DNA from: Bifidobacterium breve | Lineage (GTDB): Bacteria > Actinomycetota > Thermoleophilia > Miltoncostaeales > Miltoncostaeaceae | Reading direction: 5' to 3' | Length of the DNA stretch: 18,921 nt | Assembly (NCBI GenBank): GCA_945876305.1 | Contig: CAMCOB010000017.1 | Location: forward strand, 1-18,921 | Shown: piece after piece, positions 1 to 7,894 of the stretch | Numbering within the stretch: position 1 is the first letter of the stretch | Layout of the letters: each line of letters opens with the position of its first letter | Notes under the pieces: model-generated | The model's database searches: none | What the model was told of the DNA's origin: nothing | Seen by the model: the letters and a program-made list of their open reading frames with translations, nothing else | Program-made: the position numbers and the translations under genes

Positions 1-311
1 TCGCGGTCGGAGTTGTTCTGAATGCGCCGCACCGTGTCCCTGGGGACCCGGATCCAGTCGCCGTCGTTCACGATCACGACCTCGCCCTCGATGAGCATCT
101 CCTGGGGGCCGCCGACGAGGAGCCCGTAGATCTCCTCCTGCTCCTGGTGGCGGTGGTAGGCCATCTGATCACCCGGTCCGAACTTCCAGAACCGAAGCGT
201 CATGGTCTCTGCCCCGATGGCGCCCGAGAGGTCGCGCGACCCCGGTCCGCCGCCCTTGCGCTCGCGCATCTCGACGTCCTCAACCTGCACCTTGGTGTAG
301 GCGTCAGCCAT
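1..311 (-). CDS. Cupin-domain protein, C-terminus cut by window edge
   Basis: The visible 103 residues begin MADAYTKVQVEDVEMRERKG and contain a cupin motif 1 (GDQMAYHRHQEQEEIY, about residues 47-62). Its HxHxxxxE arrangement is the usual metal-binding set of small cupins. The segment ending IEGEVVIVNDGDWIRVPRDT fits the second half of the barrel. The ATG at 309-311 is preceded by a strong Shine-Dalgarno sequence, GGAGGA, 6 nt upstream. The gene lies 60 nt after dapB on the same strand and may share its transcript. Cupin_2 proteins vary widely in function (sugar isomerases, dioxygenases, storage or binding proteins), and nothing here identifies a substrate. The family call is secure; the role is unknown. 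Confidence 0.85.
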   Translation of the reverse strand, partial: MADAYTKVQVEDVEMRERKGGGPGSRDLSGAIGAETMTLRFWKFGPGDQMAYHRHQEQEEIYGLLVGGPQEMLIEGEVVIVNDGDWIRVPRDTVRRIQNNSDR

Positions 312-371
312 GTCTATTCCTCCATATCGGCGTGTCCGCACCGAGGTTACCAGCGGCCCTTCCGCAACCGC

Positions 372-1064
372 TCAGCCCGGAAAGAGCAGTGGCTCGATGC
401 CGATGGTGATCCCCGGGCGCTCGGACACCGCGCGTACTGCCAGGAGCACACCGGGCATGAAACTCTCGCGTGACAGGGAGTCGTGCCGAATAGAGAGGGT
501 CTCTGCTGTCCCGCCCAGGATGACCTCCTGATGGGCCACGAGGCCCGGCAGGCGCACCGAGTGGATGGGGACGTCGCCCTGCATGCCCTCGGCGGTGAGC
601 TTGGCAGTACCCGACGGCGCGTCGAGCTTGCCATCGTGGTGCAATTCGATGATCTCTGCGCGCTGCAGGTGGTGCGACGCCTCGGCCGCGAAGCGCATCA
701 TCAGCACCGCGCCGACGGCGAAGTTGGGTGCAATGAGCAGGTTGGCGGGACCGGACTCGGCAAGATCCCGGAGTGCGCGCAGCTGATCGTCGGTGAGGCC
801 CGTGGTGCCCACAACCGCGTGCACACCGGCCTCGAGGCAGGCGCGGGTGGTTGCGTAGGCCACGTCCGGCTGCGTGAAGTCCACTGCGACCTGAGGTGAA
901 GTGCCGGCGATGGCCTCCTCCACGGTGGCGAACATCGGCGCGCCCTTCCCCGCCAGATGCGGATCGGCCTGTGCCACCAGATCGGTATCAGCAGCACCAT
1001 TCACCGCATCCACGACAGTGCGGCCCATCCTGCCCGCCGCCCCAGTCACCATCACACGGATCAC
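372..1064 (-). CDS. dapB: 4-hydroxy-tetrahydrodipicolinate reductase
   Basis: DapB catalyses the NAD(P)H-dependent reduction that yields tetrahydrodipicolinate in the diaminopimelate/lysine pathway, in the cytoplasm. The 230-residue product has an N-terminal Rossmann loop (VTGAAGRMG, residues 6-14) and the family's catalytic and substrate-binding segment ELHHDGKLDAPSGTA (residues 140-154), with the His-His-x-x-Lys set at H142, H143 and K146. The C-terminal part, including HSVRLPGLVAHQEVI and RESFMPGVLLAVRAV, matches the short DapB subtype. At 230 aa it is shorter than the E. coli enzyme (about 270 aa), mostly in the region after residue 160. The GTG start (1062-1064) overlaps the stop of the M16 peptidase as GTGA, with GGAGG four nt upstream. 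Coupling to the peptidase is therefore likely. Confidence 0.95.
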   Translation of the reverse strand: MIRVMVTGAAGRMGRTVVDAVNGAADTDLVAQADPHLAGKGAPMFATVEEAIAGTSPQVAVDFTQPDVAYATTRACLEAGVHAVVGTTGLTDDQLRALRDLAESGPANLLIAPNFAVGAVLMMRFAAEASHHLQRAEIIELHHDGKLDAPSGTAKLTAEGMQGDVPIHSVRLPGLVAHQEVILGGTAETLSIRHDSLSRESFMPGVLLAVRAVSERPGITIGIEPLLFPG

Positions 1065-2347
1065 GCCGCCTCCACCAGGTTGGGAGAGAGGCGTTCAGCC
1101 GCGGACCGCACGGCATCCTCACTCGGCCCGATCGCCGCGACCGAGAGCCGCGACGGGTCCCAGAACTCGCTTCCAAGCGCCTGAACGTCATCGGCCGTGA
1201 CGGCCTCGATCCGCTCAACGATCTCCTCGATATCGAGCAGTTCTGTTTCGGTGAGCACCGCGCGCCCATTGCGGTGCATGCGCGTGGATGGGCTCTCGAG
1301 GCTGAGCACGAGGCGACCCTTCAGGTGCTCCTTGGCCCGGGTCAGCTCGGCGGCCGGCACCAGTTCCTCGCCCATACGCCGCAGCTCGCGGGCCATCACC
1401 TCGGCCGCCTCCACAAGATTGTCCTCGCGGGTGCCGAGATACACGCCAACCTGGCCGGTATCGGCATACCCCACCGAGTACGTGCCAACCGAGTACGCGA
1501 GTCCACGCCGCTCCCGGATCTCCTGGAAGAGCCGCGACGACATCGAACCGCCGAGAATGGTGTCGAGCACCGCCATCGCGTGGCGACGGGAGTCCGAGCG
1601 GTCAAGCCCCTTGCCGCCAAGCGCCACGTGGTACTGCTCGGTGGGCTTGGTCCTGCTCACAAGGACTGGTGCACCCGGTGCGCCCGGCTCCACCGTATGG
1701 GCACCACCGCCCACCTGAAGTCCGCCCAGATGCTTCTCGGTGAGCGCCATCAGGCGGTCATGGTCAATCGATCCGCTGGCGGCCACTACGATATTGGGCG
1801 CCACGTAGTGGCCCGCGTGGTATTCCCGGATCTCATCAGCGCCGATGGAGCTGATGACCTCGCTGGTTCCGATCACCGGACGGCCGAGCGGCTGGTCGGG
1901 GAACACTGCTTCCGACATCAGGTCATGTACAAGATCGCCGGGGTCGTCCTCGTACATAAGGATCTCCTCCAGCACGACCTGCCGCTCCTGATCCAGCTCG
2001 AGAAATGCGGGATTACGCAGCATGTCTGCCACGACGTCAAACGCAACGTCGAGGTGGTCATCAAGCACACGGGTATAGACGACCGTGTGATCGCGTCCCG
2101 TGGCAGCGTTGATCTCCCCGCCCAGACCATCAAAGACCTGGGCGATCTCGGCAGCACTGAACCGCTCGGTGCCCTTGAACAGCAGGTGCTCGATGAAGTG
2201 CGACACACCGGCCTCGCCCGCGTGCTCAAACCGTGAGCCCACGCCGATCCACAGGCCGAGCGCCACGGAACGCACTCCCGGGAGGGGCTCCGAGATCACT
2301 CGGAGCCCCTCCGCGGTCGTGTCGAGGGATCGTCCCCCCGTCGTCAC
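1061..2347 (-). CDS. M16 family zinc metallopeptidase (processing-peptidase-like)
   Basis: A 428-residue protein of the M16B/insulinase type. The inverted zinc motif HFIEH is at residues 50-54 (H50 and H54 as ligands, E53 as the catalytic base), and the distal glutamate ligand is in VVLEEI near residues 127-128. The C-terminal half carries the family's Arg/Tyr segment (EIRERRGLAYSVGTYS). Length and domain order match the two-domain bacterial enzymes that act as homodimers. The physiological substrate is unknown; family members degrade peptides or process proteins. No signal peptide is visible, so it is probably cytoplasmic. It starts with GTG overlapping the pnp stop as GTGA and ends overlapping the dapB start as GTGA. 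A gene of this family directly after pnp is the usual arrangement in actinobacteria. Confidence 0.92.
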   Translation of the reverse strand: MTTGGRSLDTTAEGLRVISEPLPGVRSVALGLWIGVGSRFEHAGEAGVSHFIEHLLFKGTERFSAAEIAQVFDGLGGEINAATGRDHTVVYTRVLDDHLDVAFDVVADMLRNPAFLELDQERQVVLEEILMYEDDPGDLVHDLMSEAVFPDQPLGRPVIGTSEVISSIGADEIREYHAGHYVAPNIVVAASGSIDHDRLMALTEKHLGGLQVGGGAHTVEPGAPGAPVLVSRTKPTEQYHVALGGKGLDRSDSRRHAMAVLDTILGGSMSSRLFQEIRERRGLAYSVGTYSVGYADTGQVGVYLGTREDNLVEAAEVMARELRRMGEELVPAAELTRAKEHLKGRLVLSLESPSTRMHRNGRAVLTETELLDIEEIVERIEAVTADDVQALGSEFWDPSRLSVAAIGPSEDAVRSAAERLSPNLVEAA

Positions 2348-4563
2348 TCGGCCAGATCGTCCGTGGAGACCTTGCGGCGGCGGCGCGGACGGCGCTCGGC
2401 GTCGCCCTCGGCGCCCTCGGTACCCTCAGTGCCACCGGACTCGCCGGATGCCGCGGGTGCCGAGTCGTCGTTCAGCAGGCGAAGGCCGATGCGACCGCGT
2501 GCGCGGTCAACTTCCTCCACCACCACGTCAACCGAGTCACCCCGGTTGATGACGTCCTCCACCTTCTCCACACGGCCGGAGCCGAGGTTGGAGATGTGCA
2601 GCAGACCGTCAACGCCCTTGGCGAGCTCGACGAATGCGCCGAAGGTGGTGGTCTTCACGACCTTCGCACCGGTGTAGGTGTCGCCAACCTCGACGTCCTT
2701 CGTCATCGAGCGGATGCGCTCGACGCACTGATCGGCCTTCTCACCCTGCACGCCGTACACGCTCACGGTGCCGTCGTCCTCGATGGAGATCTCCACCTCG
2801 AAGTCGGCCTCGAGGCCGCGGATGGTCTCGCCACCCTTACCGATGACCATTCCGATCTTGTCCGGATCGATCTTGATGGCGGTGATGCGCGGCGCCCACG
2901 GCGACAGCTCCTCGCGGGGGCCGGGCATGGCCTCGTTGATGATGCTGAGGATCGCGAGACGCGCATCCTTCGCCTGCTTGAGGGCCTGAGCCATGATCTC
3001 GGTGGTCACGCCGTTAATCTTAATGTCCATCTGCAGAGCGGTCACGCCCTCGGACGTACCCGCCACCTTGAAGTCCATGTCGCCGAGGTGATCCTCGTCG
3101 CCCTGGATGTCGGTGAGCACGATGTGGTCATCGCCCTCCTTGATGAGGCCCATCGCGATACCGGCTACCGGGCGCGTGATGTGCACGCCGGCGTCGAGCA
3201 GCGCGAGGGTCGAACCGCAGACCGACGCCATGGACGACGAGCCATTGCTCTCGAGGGTCTCCGACACAAGCCGCAGCGTGTACGGGAAGTCCTCACCGGA
3301 CGGGATCACCGGCAGGAGCGCGCGCTCGGCCAGGGCACCGTGTCCGATGTCGCGGCGCTTCGGACCGCGCATGAAGCCGGTCTCGCCCACGCTGAACGGC
3401 GGGAAGTTGTAGTGATGGATGTAGCGCTTTGTCGTGTCGATCGAGAGATCGTCGATGCGCTGGGCCTCTTTGGTCGTACCGAGGGCGAGGAGCGTGAGCA
3501 CCTGCGTCTCGCCACGGGTGAAGAGACCGGATCCGTGCGTGCGGGGAGCAAGACCCGTCTCCACCCAGATCGGGCGGATCTCCTCGGCCGTGCGGCCGTC
3601 GGGACGGTGCTTGTCCACCGCGATGCGGTGGCGGATGGTCCTCTTGATGATCGACTCGAACGCCTCCGAAAACGCGGCCTTGTCCTCAGACGTGGGCTCA
3701 TTGCCCAGCACGGCGGCTCGGGCGGCATTCTTGGCGTCTGAGATCTTGTCGCGACGCTCAAGCTTGCCCTGCTCGCGGGTGGCCTCCTCGATCTGCGACA
3801 GCGCGGCCTTCTCGACCTTCGCCAGCATCGCGGGGTCCACGGTCTTCGCCTGGATGTCCCACTTCGGCTTGCCGGCGAGCTTCCGCAGCTCGTCCTGCAC
3901 GTCGCAGAGCTTCTTGATTTCGTCGTGCGCGATCTGGAGGGCCTCGAGAAGGTCTTCCTCGCTCACCTCGTTCGCGCCCGCCTCGACCATCGAGACGGCC
4001 TCGCGGGTACCGGCGACCACCAGGTCGAGCGTGGACTCCTCAAGCTCCTGCAAGGTGGGGTTGATGACGAAGTCGTCATCGATCATGCCGATGCGCACCG
4101 CACCGACAGGCCCATGGAACGGCAGCTCGCTGAGCATGAGCGCGGCTGATGCGCCGTTGATCGAAAGGATGTCGAATGCGTTGACCTTGTCGATGCTGAG
4201 CACCGTCGTGACGATCTGCACCTCGTTGCGGAAGCCCTTGGGCCACAGCGGACGAAGCGGTCGGTCGGTCATGCGGCACGTGAGGATCGCGCGCTCGCTT
4301 GGGCGGCTCTCACGCTTGATGAAGCCGCCGGGGATCGCTCCCTTGGCGTACATGCGCTCCTCGACGTCCACGGTGAGGGGGAAGAAGTCCGTCCCCTCCC
4401 GTGGCTCGCGGGCGCCCACTGCGGTGACCAGCACAAGGCTGTCACCCGAGCGCACGAGCACTGATCCATTTGCCTGCTTCGCCAGGCGTCCAGTCTCGAA
4501 GATGATCTCCTGGCCGCCGATGTCGGCGACGACGCGCGTTGCGTCAGGTCCCTGATTTGCCAT
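2344..4563 (-). CDS. pnp: Polyribonucleotide nucleotidyltransferase (PNPase)
   Basis: PNPase is a trimeric, phosphorolytic 3'-to-5' exoribonuclease of mRNA decay. The 739 residues show two RNase PH-like cores (about 13-145 and 325-545), a helical linker (about 240-315), a KH domain with IGKGGETIRGL (574-584), and an S1 domain (about 625-697, with TTFGAFVEL). Catalytic residues by alignment with E. coli are D491, D497 and K499 in GDEDHLGDMDFKVAG. A C-terminal tail (about 698-739) is Gly/Glu-rich and then strongly basic (RRPRRRRK); such tails are variable in the family. The ATG has GAGGG 6 nt upstream. The gene follows rpsO, as in many bacteria, with hairpins in the 106-nt gap, and its stop overlaps the next gene. 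In other bacteria the pnp leader is an RNase III and autoregulation target. Confidence 0.98.
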   Translation of the reverse strand: MANQGPDATRVVADIGGQEIIFETGRLAKQANGSVLVRSGDSLVLVTAVGAREPREGTDFFPLTVDVEERMYAKGAIPGGFIKRESRPSERAILTCRMTDRPLRPLWPKGFRNEVQIVTTVLSIDKVNAFDILSINGASAALMLSELPFHGPVGAVRIGMIDDDFVINPTLQELEESTLDLVVAGTREAVSMVEAGANEVSEEDLLEALQIAHDEIKKLCDVQDELRKLAGKPKWDIQAKTVDPAMLAKVEKAALSQIEEATREQGKLERRDKISDAKNAARAAVLGNEPTSEDKAAFSEAFESIIKRTIRHRIAVDKHRPDGRTAEEIRPIWVETGLAPRTHGSGLFTRGETQVLTLLALGTTKEAQRIDDLSIDTTKRYIHHYNFPPFSVGETGFMRGPKRRDIGHGALAERALLPVIPSGEDFPYTLRLVSETLESNGSSSMASVCGSTLALLDAGVHITRPVAGIAMGLIKEGDDHIVLTDIQGDEDHLGDMDFKVAGTSEGVTALQMDIKINGVTTEIMAQALKQAKDARLAILSIINEAMPGPREELSPWAPRITAIKIDPDKIGMVIGKGGETIRGLEADFEVEISIEDDGTVSVYGVQGEKADQCVERIRSMTKDVEVGDTYTGAKVVKTTTFGAFVELAKGVDGLLHISNLGSGRVEKVEDVINRGDSVDVVVEEVDRARGRIGLRLLNDDSAPAASGESGGTEGTEGAEGDAERRPRRRRKVSTDDLAE

Positions 4564-4583
4564 TCGTGTCCCTCATCCCTCAT

Positions 4584-4656
4584 GCCACGTCACCCGACGT
4601 GGCTCATCTTGCGGCACCACCCTCTGGTGGCCCGCCGTCACAGGCGCGAATGCGCC
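4584..4656 (-). promoter_or_regulatory. Three tandem hairpins in the rpsO-pnp intergenic leader
   Basis: Read on the minus strand after the rpsO stop, three inverted repeats lie in the 106-nt gap: 4643-4647/4652-4656 (5 bp, 4-nt loop), 4617-4621/4626-4630 (5 bp, 4-nt loop) and 4584-4591/4596-4603 (8 bp, 4-nt loop). The last is the strongest and ends about 20 nt before the pnp start, just upstream of its Shine-Dalgarno region. None is followed by a T-tract, so they do not look like ordinary intrinsic terminators. In E. coli and Streptomyces a stem-loop between rpsO and pnp is cut by RNase III and takes part in pnp regulation. A similar role here is inference. Confidence 0.55.
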
Positions 4657-4669
4657 CCGGTACTGCGTG

Positions 4670-4936
4670 CTACCTGCGGATACCCAGCGAGGTCGTGAGC
4701 TCGCGGTAGGCCTCCACGTCCTTCCTCTGAAGGTACGAGAGGAGGCGGCGGCGGCGGCCGACCATCGTGAGAAGGCCACGACGTGAGTGGTGGTCCTTCG
4801 CGTGCATCTTGAGGTGCTCGGTCAACTGATTGATCCGCTCGGTCAGAATCGCGACCTGAACCTGGGGCGAACCCGTGTCCGTGTCGTGCTGACGGTGCGG
4901 CGCCATGACGCCGGCCTTGGATTCCTTGTCAAGCAT
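4670..4936 (-). CDS. rpsO: 30S ribosomal protein S15
   Basis: An 88-residue S15, a primary 16S rRNA-binding protein of the 30S platform. Characteristic segments are TGSPQVQVAILTERI and KDHHSRRGLLTMVGRRRRLL, and the C-terminus LTTSLGIRR is typical. The ATG at 4934-4936 gives the normal S15 length and has AGGAG five nt upstream. An in-frame GTG at 4993 would add 19 residues not found in S15, so it is not used here. The gene lies between ribF and pnp, the usual order of this operon. The 141-nt upstream gap is long for this cluster and contains a hairpin that could be an S15 autoregulatory site. Confidence 0.97.
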   Translation of the reverse strand: MLDKESKAGVMAPHRQHDTDTGSPQVQVAILTERINQLTEHLKMHAKDHHSRRGLLTMVGRRRRLLSYLQRKDVEAYRELTTSLGIRR

Positions 4937-4956
4937 GTGTGCTCCTGATCCGGCCA

Positions 4957-4978
4957 CGGAGCAGCCGAGGCCGCTCCG
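4957..4978 (-). promoter_or_regulatory. rpsO leader hairpin, possible S15 autoregulatory element
   Basis: In the minus-strand RNA, 4978-4970 pairs with 4965-4957 to form a 9-bp stem closed by a CUCG tetraloop. The seventh pair is a G-U wobble next to G-C pairs. The hairpin sits about 20 nt before the rpsO start codon, just upstream of its AGGAG. S15 in several phyla represses its own mRNA through structurally unrelated leader RNAs that mimic its rRNA site, which includes a G-U/G-C element. The hairpin is seen directly; the S15 role is inferred from position and the G-U/G-C feature. Confidence 0.45.
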
Positions 4979-5042
4979 GGTCAATTCCACCACCTCGCGC
5001 CATATCTGCAGGGCGGGCGGGGGTCCGCGCTCTCGCGAACGT

Positions 5043-5066
5043 CCGGGAGGGTAGCACCACCCCCGG
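5043..5066 (-). other. Hairpin in ribF-rpsO gap, weak terminator or leader element
   Basis: On the minus strand a stem of five Watson-Crick pairs (5066-5062 with 5047-5043) extends by a G-U and a G-C pair to about 7 bp, with a 10-nt loop. It begins 12 nt after the ribF stop. It lacks a following T-tract, so it is not a convincing intrinsic terminator. It may be a 3' stabiliser of the upstream RNA or part of the folded rpsO leader. Confidence 0.3.
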
Positions 5067-5077
5067 GATCATCCGTA

Positions 5078-6022
5078 TCAGGCGGCGGCGGCCACCTCAC
5101 GGGTGCGCTGCACGTCCTCCTCCACCTGCACCACCAGTTCGTCCGCACTGTTGAACCTGCGCTCGTCCCGCAGACGTTGGAGGAACTCCACGCGCACTCT
5201 CTGGCCGTAGAGGTCAGTCCCGCCGTAGTCGAGCAGAAATGCCTCAAGCCGAAGGTCCGGGTTGGTTCCGTCGGTGAAGGTCGGGGAGTACCCCAGGTTG
5301 ATTGCAGCCGAAAAACGGCCCTCGGCCGTGACCACGCGGCCCGCGTACACGCCCCGGGCCGGGAGCGCGACGTCGTGCGCCACCGCCACGTTCGCCGTTG
5401 GTAGACCCATCTCGCGCCCGCGTTGCTCGCCGGGCACCACCATGCCCTCCACCGAGTGCGCGCGGGCGAGCAGGGCGACGACCTCGTCCACCTGCCCGGT
5501 GGTCACAAGCCGCCGAACCCGCGTGGACGACACGGGCTTCCCGTCTGGGCTCAGCACAGTTTCAGGGCTCTCAACGATGAGCCCCTTCGCGCGCCCCAGG
5601 CGCTGGAGATACGACACCGTTCCGGTGCCGCCGAGGCCAAACCGGAAGTTCGCCCCCACCACAATCGACTCGGCAGTGAGCGGCGCCGCACACAGCATCT
5701 CGGCAAATCGGTCGGCCCGAATGCGCGAGAACGCGCGGGTGAACGGCACAACAAGCAGTGCGTCAGCGCCGAGCGCCTCGATGAGCTGCGCCTTGAACCC
5801 GGGCTCGGTCAGCACGGCGGGAGCGAGATCGGGCCGCAGCACCGTGAGCGGATTGGGCTCGAACGTGAGCACCATCGACTCGAGGCCGCGCTCTTTGGCG
5901 CGCTCGATCGCACTGCCAATGATTGCCTGGTGGCCGATGTGCACGCCATCAAAGGTGCCGATGGCCACCACGCGCCGCGCGCCGTTAAGAGGAAGGTCCC
6001 CGAGCGATTCGTATCGCCTCAT
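5078..6022 (-). CDS. ribF: Bifunctional riboflavin kinase / FAD synthetase
   Basis: RibF phosphorylates riboflavin to FMN and adenylylates FMN to FAD. The 314-residue product has the N-terminal nucleotidyltransferase signature GTFDGVHIGH (residues 22-31) and the conserved STRVRRLV segment linking the modules. The C-terminal flavokinase module is marked by GREMGLPTANV and RGVYAGRV, the latter two corresponding to the nucleotide/Mg-binding GxPTAN and barrel regions. Length is normal for bacterial two-domain RibF. The ATG at 6020-6022 overlaps the truB stop as ATGA, with an AAGGTGG-type ribosome binding site upstream. Placement between truB and rpsO is the standard order of this operon. Confidence 0.96.
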   Translation of the reverse strand: MRRYESLGDLPLNGARRVVAIGTFDGVHIGHQAIIGSAIERAKERGLESMVLTFEPNPLTVLRPDLAPAVLTEPGFKAQLIEALGADALLVVPFTRAFSRIRADRFAEMLCAAPLTAESIVVGANFRFGLGGTGTVSYLQRLGRAKGLIVESPETVLSPDGKPVSSTRVRRLVTTGQVDEVVALLARAHSVEGMVVPGEQRGREMGLPTANVAVAHDVALPARGVYAGRVVTAEGRFSAAINLGYSPTFTDGTNPDLRLEAFLLDYGGTDLYGQRVRVEFLQRLRDERRFNSADELVVQVEEDVQRTREVAAAA

Positions 6023-6888
6023 GAGACGAGCACCACCTTCGGCCGAACCACGCCGTCGTCGTCTGCCAGACCGATGGCCACAAGCTCGTCGCCTGCAGCG
6101 AGAGCCACAGTGCCCATGGCGACCGCGCCGGGTGCCTGCACCCGTCGCCCGTGCACTACCTCGGCCAGACCGACCTCATCCAGATCCACCCGCGGGATAT
6201 GCCCGACGGCCGCGAGCAGCGAGATTCCGGATCCCGGCTGCACATCCTCAGGTGCGAGCGCAGAATTCACTGACAGGTCGCCCACCTCAGTGCGCCGGAG
6301 CGCAGAGCAGTACCCGCCGCAACCAAGCGATTCGCCCAGGTCAACGGCGATCTGTCGCACGTAGGTGCCCGACCCACAGCGGATCTCGATCTCGACAAGG
6401 CCATTCACGCGGTCATAGGAGATCAGATCAGCGCGGTGCACGACCACCTCGCGACGGGGCCGTTCGACCTCTTCGCCGCGACGGGTGCGCGCGTACAGGC
6501 GCTCGCCGTCCACTCTCACAGCCGACAGCGCAGGGACCTGCTGCTCAATCACCCCGGTCATTGTGGCAAGCGCAGCACGCACCGCCGCCTCGTCGGGTAC
6601 CGGCCCGCCCGGCGTGATCGGGCCCTCGGGATCACCCGACTCCGACCGCTCTCCCAGCCGCACGGTGGCCCGGTAGGTCTTGTCGAGCCCCGTGAGAAAT
6701 GGCGCGAGGCGGGTGGCACGGCCGGTGAGCACTACGAGGAGTCCTGTGGCGAAGGGGTCCAACGTGCCCGTGTGCCCAGCCTTCGTACGTCCAAGCGCGC
6801 GCCGCACCGTACTCACCACGTCGTGCGACGTCGGCCCCGCGGGCTTGTCCACGAGAATCGCGCGGGGGGCATCGGCCGGCACACCCAC
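6019..6888 (-). CDS. truB: tRNA pseudouridine(55) synthase
   Basis: TruB makes the T-loop pseudouridine 55 in tRNAs. With the chosen GTG at 6886-6888 the product is 289 residues. It starts with the family's KPAGPTSHDVV (15-25) and contains catalytic motif II, GHTGTLDPFATGLL (38-51), with nucleophile D44. The later segments RCGSGTYVRQIAVDLG and ALRRTEVGDL are also typical. The open frame extends far upstream, but that part is low-complexity sequence antiparallel to the DHH gene. The 6888 GTG follows the DHH stop by one base, with AGGA about 8 nt upstream. A second GTG at 6880-6882 is an equally plausible start two codons later. The gene ends overlapping ribF. Confidence 0.94.
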   Translation of the reverse strand: MGVPADAPRAILVDKPAGPTSHDVVSTVRRALGRTKAGHTGTLDPFATGLLVVLTGRATRLAPFLTGLDKTYRATVRLGERSESGDPEGPITPGGPVPDEAAVRAALATMTGVIEQQVPALSAVRVDGERLYARTRRGEEVERPRREVVVHRADLISYDRVNGLVEIEIRCGSGTYVRQIAVDLGESLGCGGYCSALRRTEVGDLSVNSALAPEDVQPGSGISLLAAVGHIPRVDLDEVGLAEVVHGRRVQAPGAVAMGTVALAAGDELVAIGLADDDGVVRPKVVLVS

Positions 6889-6889
6889 C

Positions 6890-7894
6890 TCAGCCGTCCT
6901 GCGCCACGACGGCGTCGCGGATGAGCGCGATGATGGCATCGGGATCGCGCTGCGATGTAAACCCGGCCGCCGCGCGGTGCCCTCCCCCGCCCTCCAGGGC
7001 GGCAATCGCCGATACGTCCACCGTATCGCCGGATGCGCGCACCGACACCCGCCACGCCCCATGTACCTGCCGGATGACCGCAGCCACCTCTGCACCCGCC
7101 ACCGCGCGAAGGGCCTCCACCACCCCATCCGAATTCTGGCCACCCGCCTCGGTCACGTCGTCGTCGGTGATCACCGCGATGATCAGGCGCCCCTCGAGTT
7201 CTGATCTGGCACCCGCCAGCGCACGGCCGACCAGGCGTACGTCGCCGAATGGGACGCCCTCGTATACGCGACGGAATACCGCGGCCGGGTCAACGCCGGC
7301 GTCGATCAGGCGGCCTGCAACCGCGTGCGCCTGAGCCCCTGTGCTGCCGTAGCTGAATCGGCCGGTATCGGTGACCAGTCCCACGTACAGCGGCAGCGCC
7401 ACCTCACGCGTGATCTCGGCACCCAGCGCGTCGGCCACCCGCACCACCATCTCGGCCGAACTCGATGCCCCGCCGTCCACAAAGTTGTAGTGGCCCCACA
7501 TCGGATTGTCGTGGTGATGGTCGATGTTGATGATCGGCCCTCCAAGTGCGCTTAGGTCGTCATCGGTCATGCGGTGTGAGGTGGCGGCATCAACACTCAC
7601 CACCAGGCGCTCCTCGTGGTCTGCCACGGGGCCCCCAACCACAGCCTCATCCGGACCGAGCAACCACGCGAGGTCGTCCGGCAGACCCGGTCCCTCCACA
7701 TGCCACATGACGACGTCGTGCCCAAGCCCCCGGAGGATGCGCGTGAGCCCGATCATCGATCCTGCGGCATCGCCATCGGGTTTACGGTGCGTCGTCACCA
7801 GCACTTTGCGACCGGGAGGCGCAAGCAACTGTGCGACCCGGTCGGCGCCCACCTCTTCCCCCGCCACGTGCGGGTCGTGATGCTGGTGGCTCAC
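6890..7894 (-). CDS. DHH/DHHA1 phosphoesterase, NrnA/RecJ-like
   Basis: A 334-residue protein with the DHH superfamily motifs in order: THRKPDGDAAGS (35-46, with H36, D40 and D42), SVDAA (D102), IDHHHDN (124-130) and LVTDTGRFSYGST (D176). The C-terminal DHHA1 glycine motif is GGGGHRAAAGF. These proteins bind Mn2+. The NrnA/YtqI type degrades nanoRNA oligonucleotides and can dephosphorylate pAp, and a member of this type lies between rbfA and truB in many Gram-positive and actinobacterial genomes. A nanoRNase role would complement PNPase in the same cluster. Acting on cyclic dinucleotide products such as pApA is an alternative that sequence cannot exclude. The GTG start overlaps the rbfA stop as GTGA. 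Confidence 0.92.
   Translation of the reverse strand: MSHQHHDPHVAGEEVGADRVAQLLAPPGRKVLVTTHRKPDGDAAGSMIGLTRILRGLGHDVVMWHVEGPGLPDDLAWLLGPDEAVVGGPVADHEERLVVSVDAATSHRMTDDDLSALGGPIINIDHHHDNPMWGHYNFVDGGASSSAEMVVRVADALGAEITREVALPLYVGLVTDTGRFSYGSTGAQAHAVAGRLIDAGVDPAAVFRRVYEGVPFGDVRLVGRALAGARSELEGRLIIAVITDDDVTEAGGQNSDGVVEALRAVAGAEVAAVIRQVHGAWRVSVRASGDTVDVSAIAALEGGGGHRAAAGFTSQRDPDAIIALIRDAVVAQDG

Noticed and set aside
896..3741. Long plus-strand open frames (about 446 and 502 codons) opposite the M16 peptidase and pnp
   Set aside because: They are antiparallel to well-identified genes, encode low-complexity His/Arg/Leu/Asp-rich sequence with no family motifs, and are the expected by-product of GC-rich codon usage.
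4937..4993. 19-residue N-terminal extension of rpsO from a GTG at 4993
   Set aside because: S15 has a very constant length, the extension runs through the leader hairpin, and the ATG at 4936 has a well-spaced AGGAG.
6889..7143. Upstream in-frame extension of truB
   Set aside because: The added residues (Arg/Trp-rich) lie wholly inside the DHH gene in another frame and are not TruB-like; the start is placed after the DHH stop.
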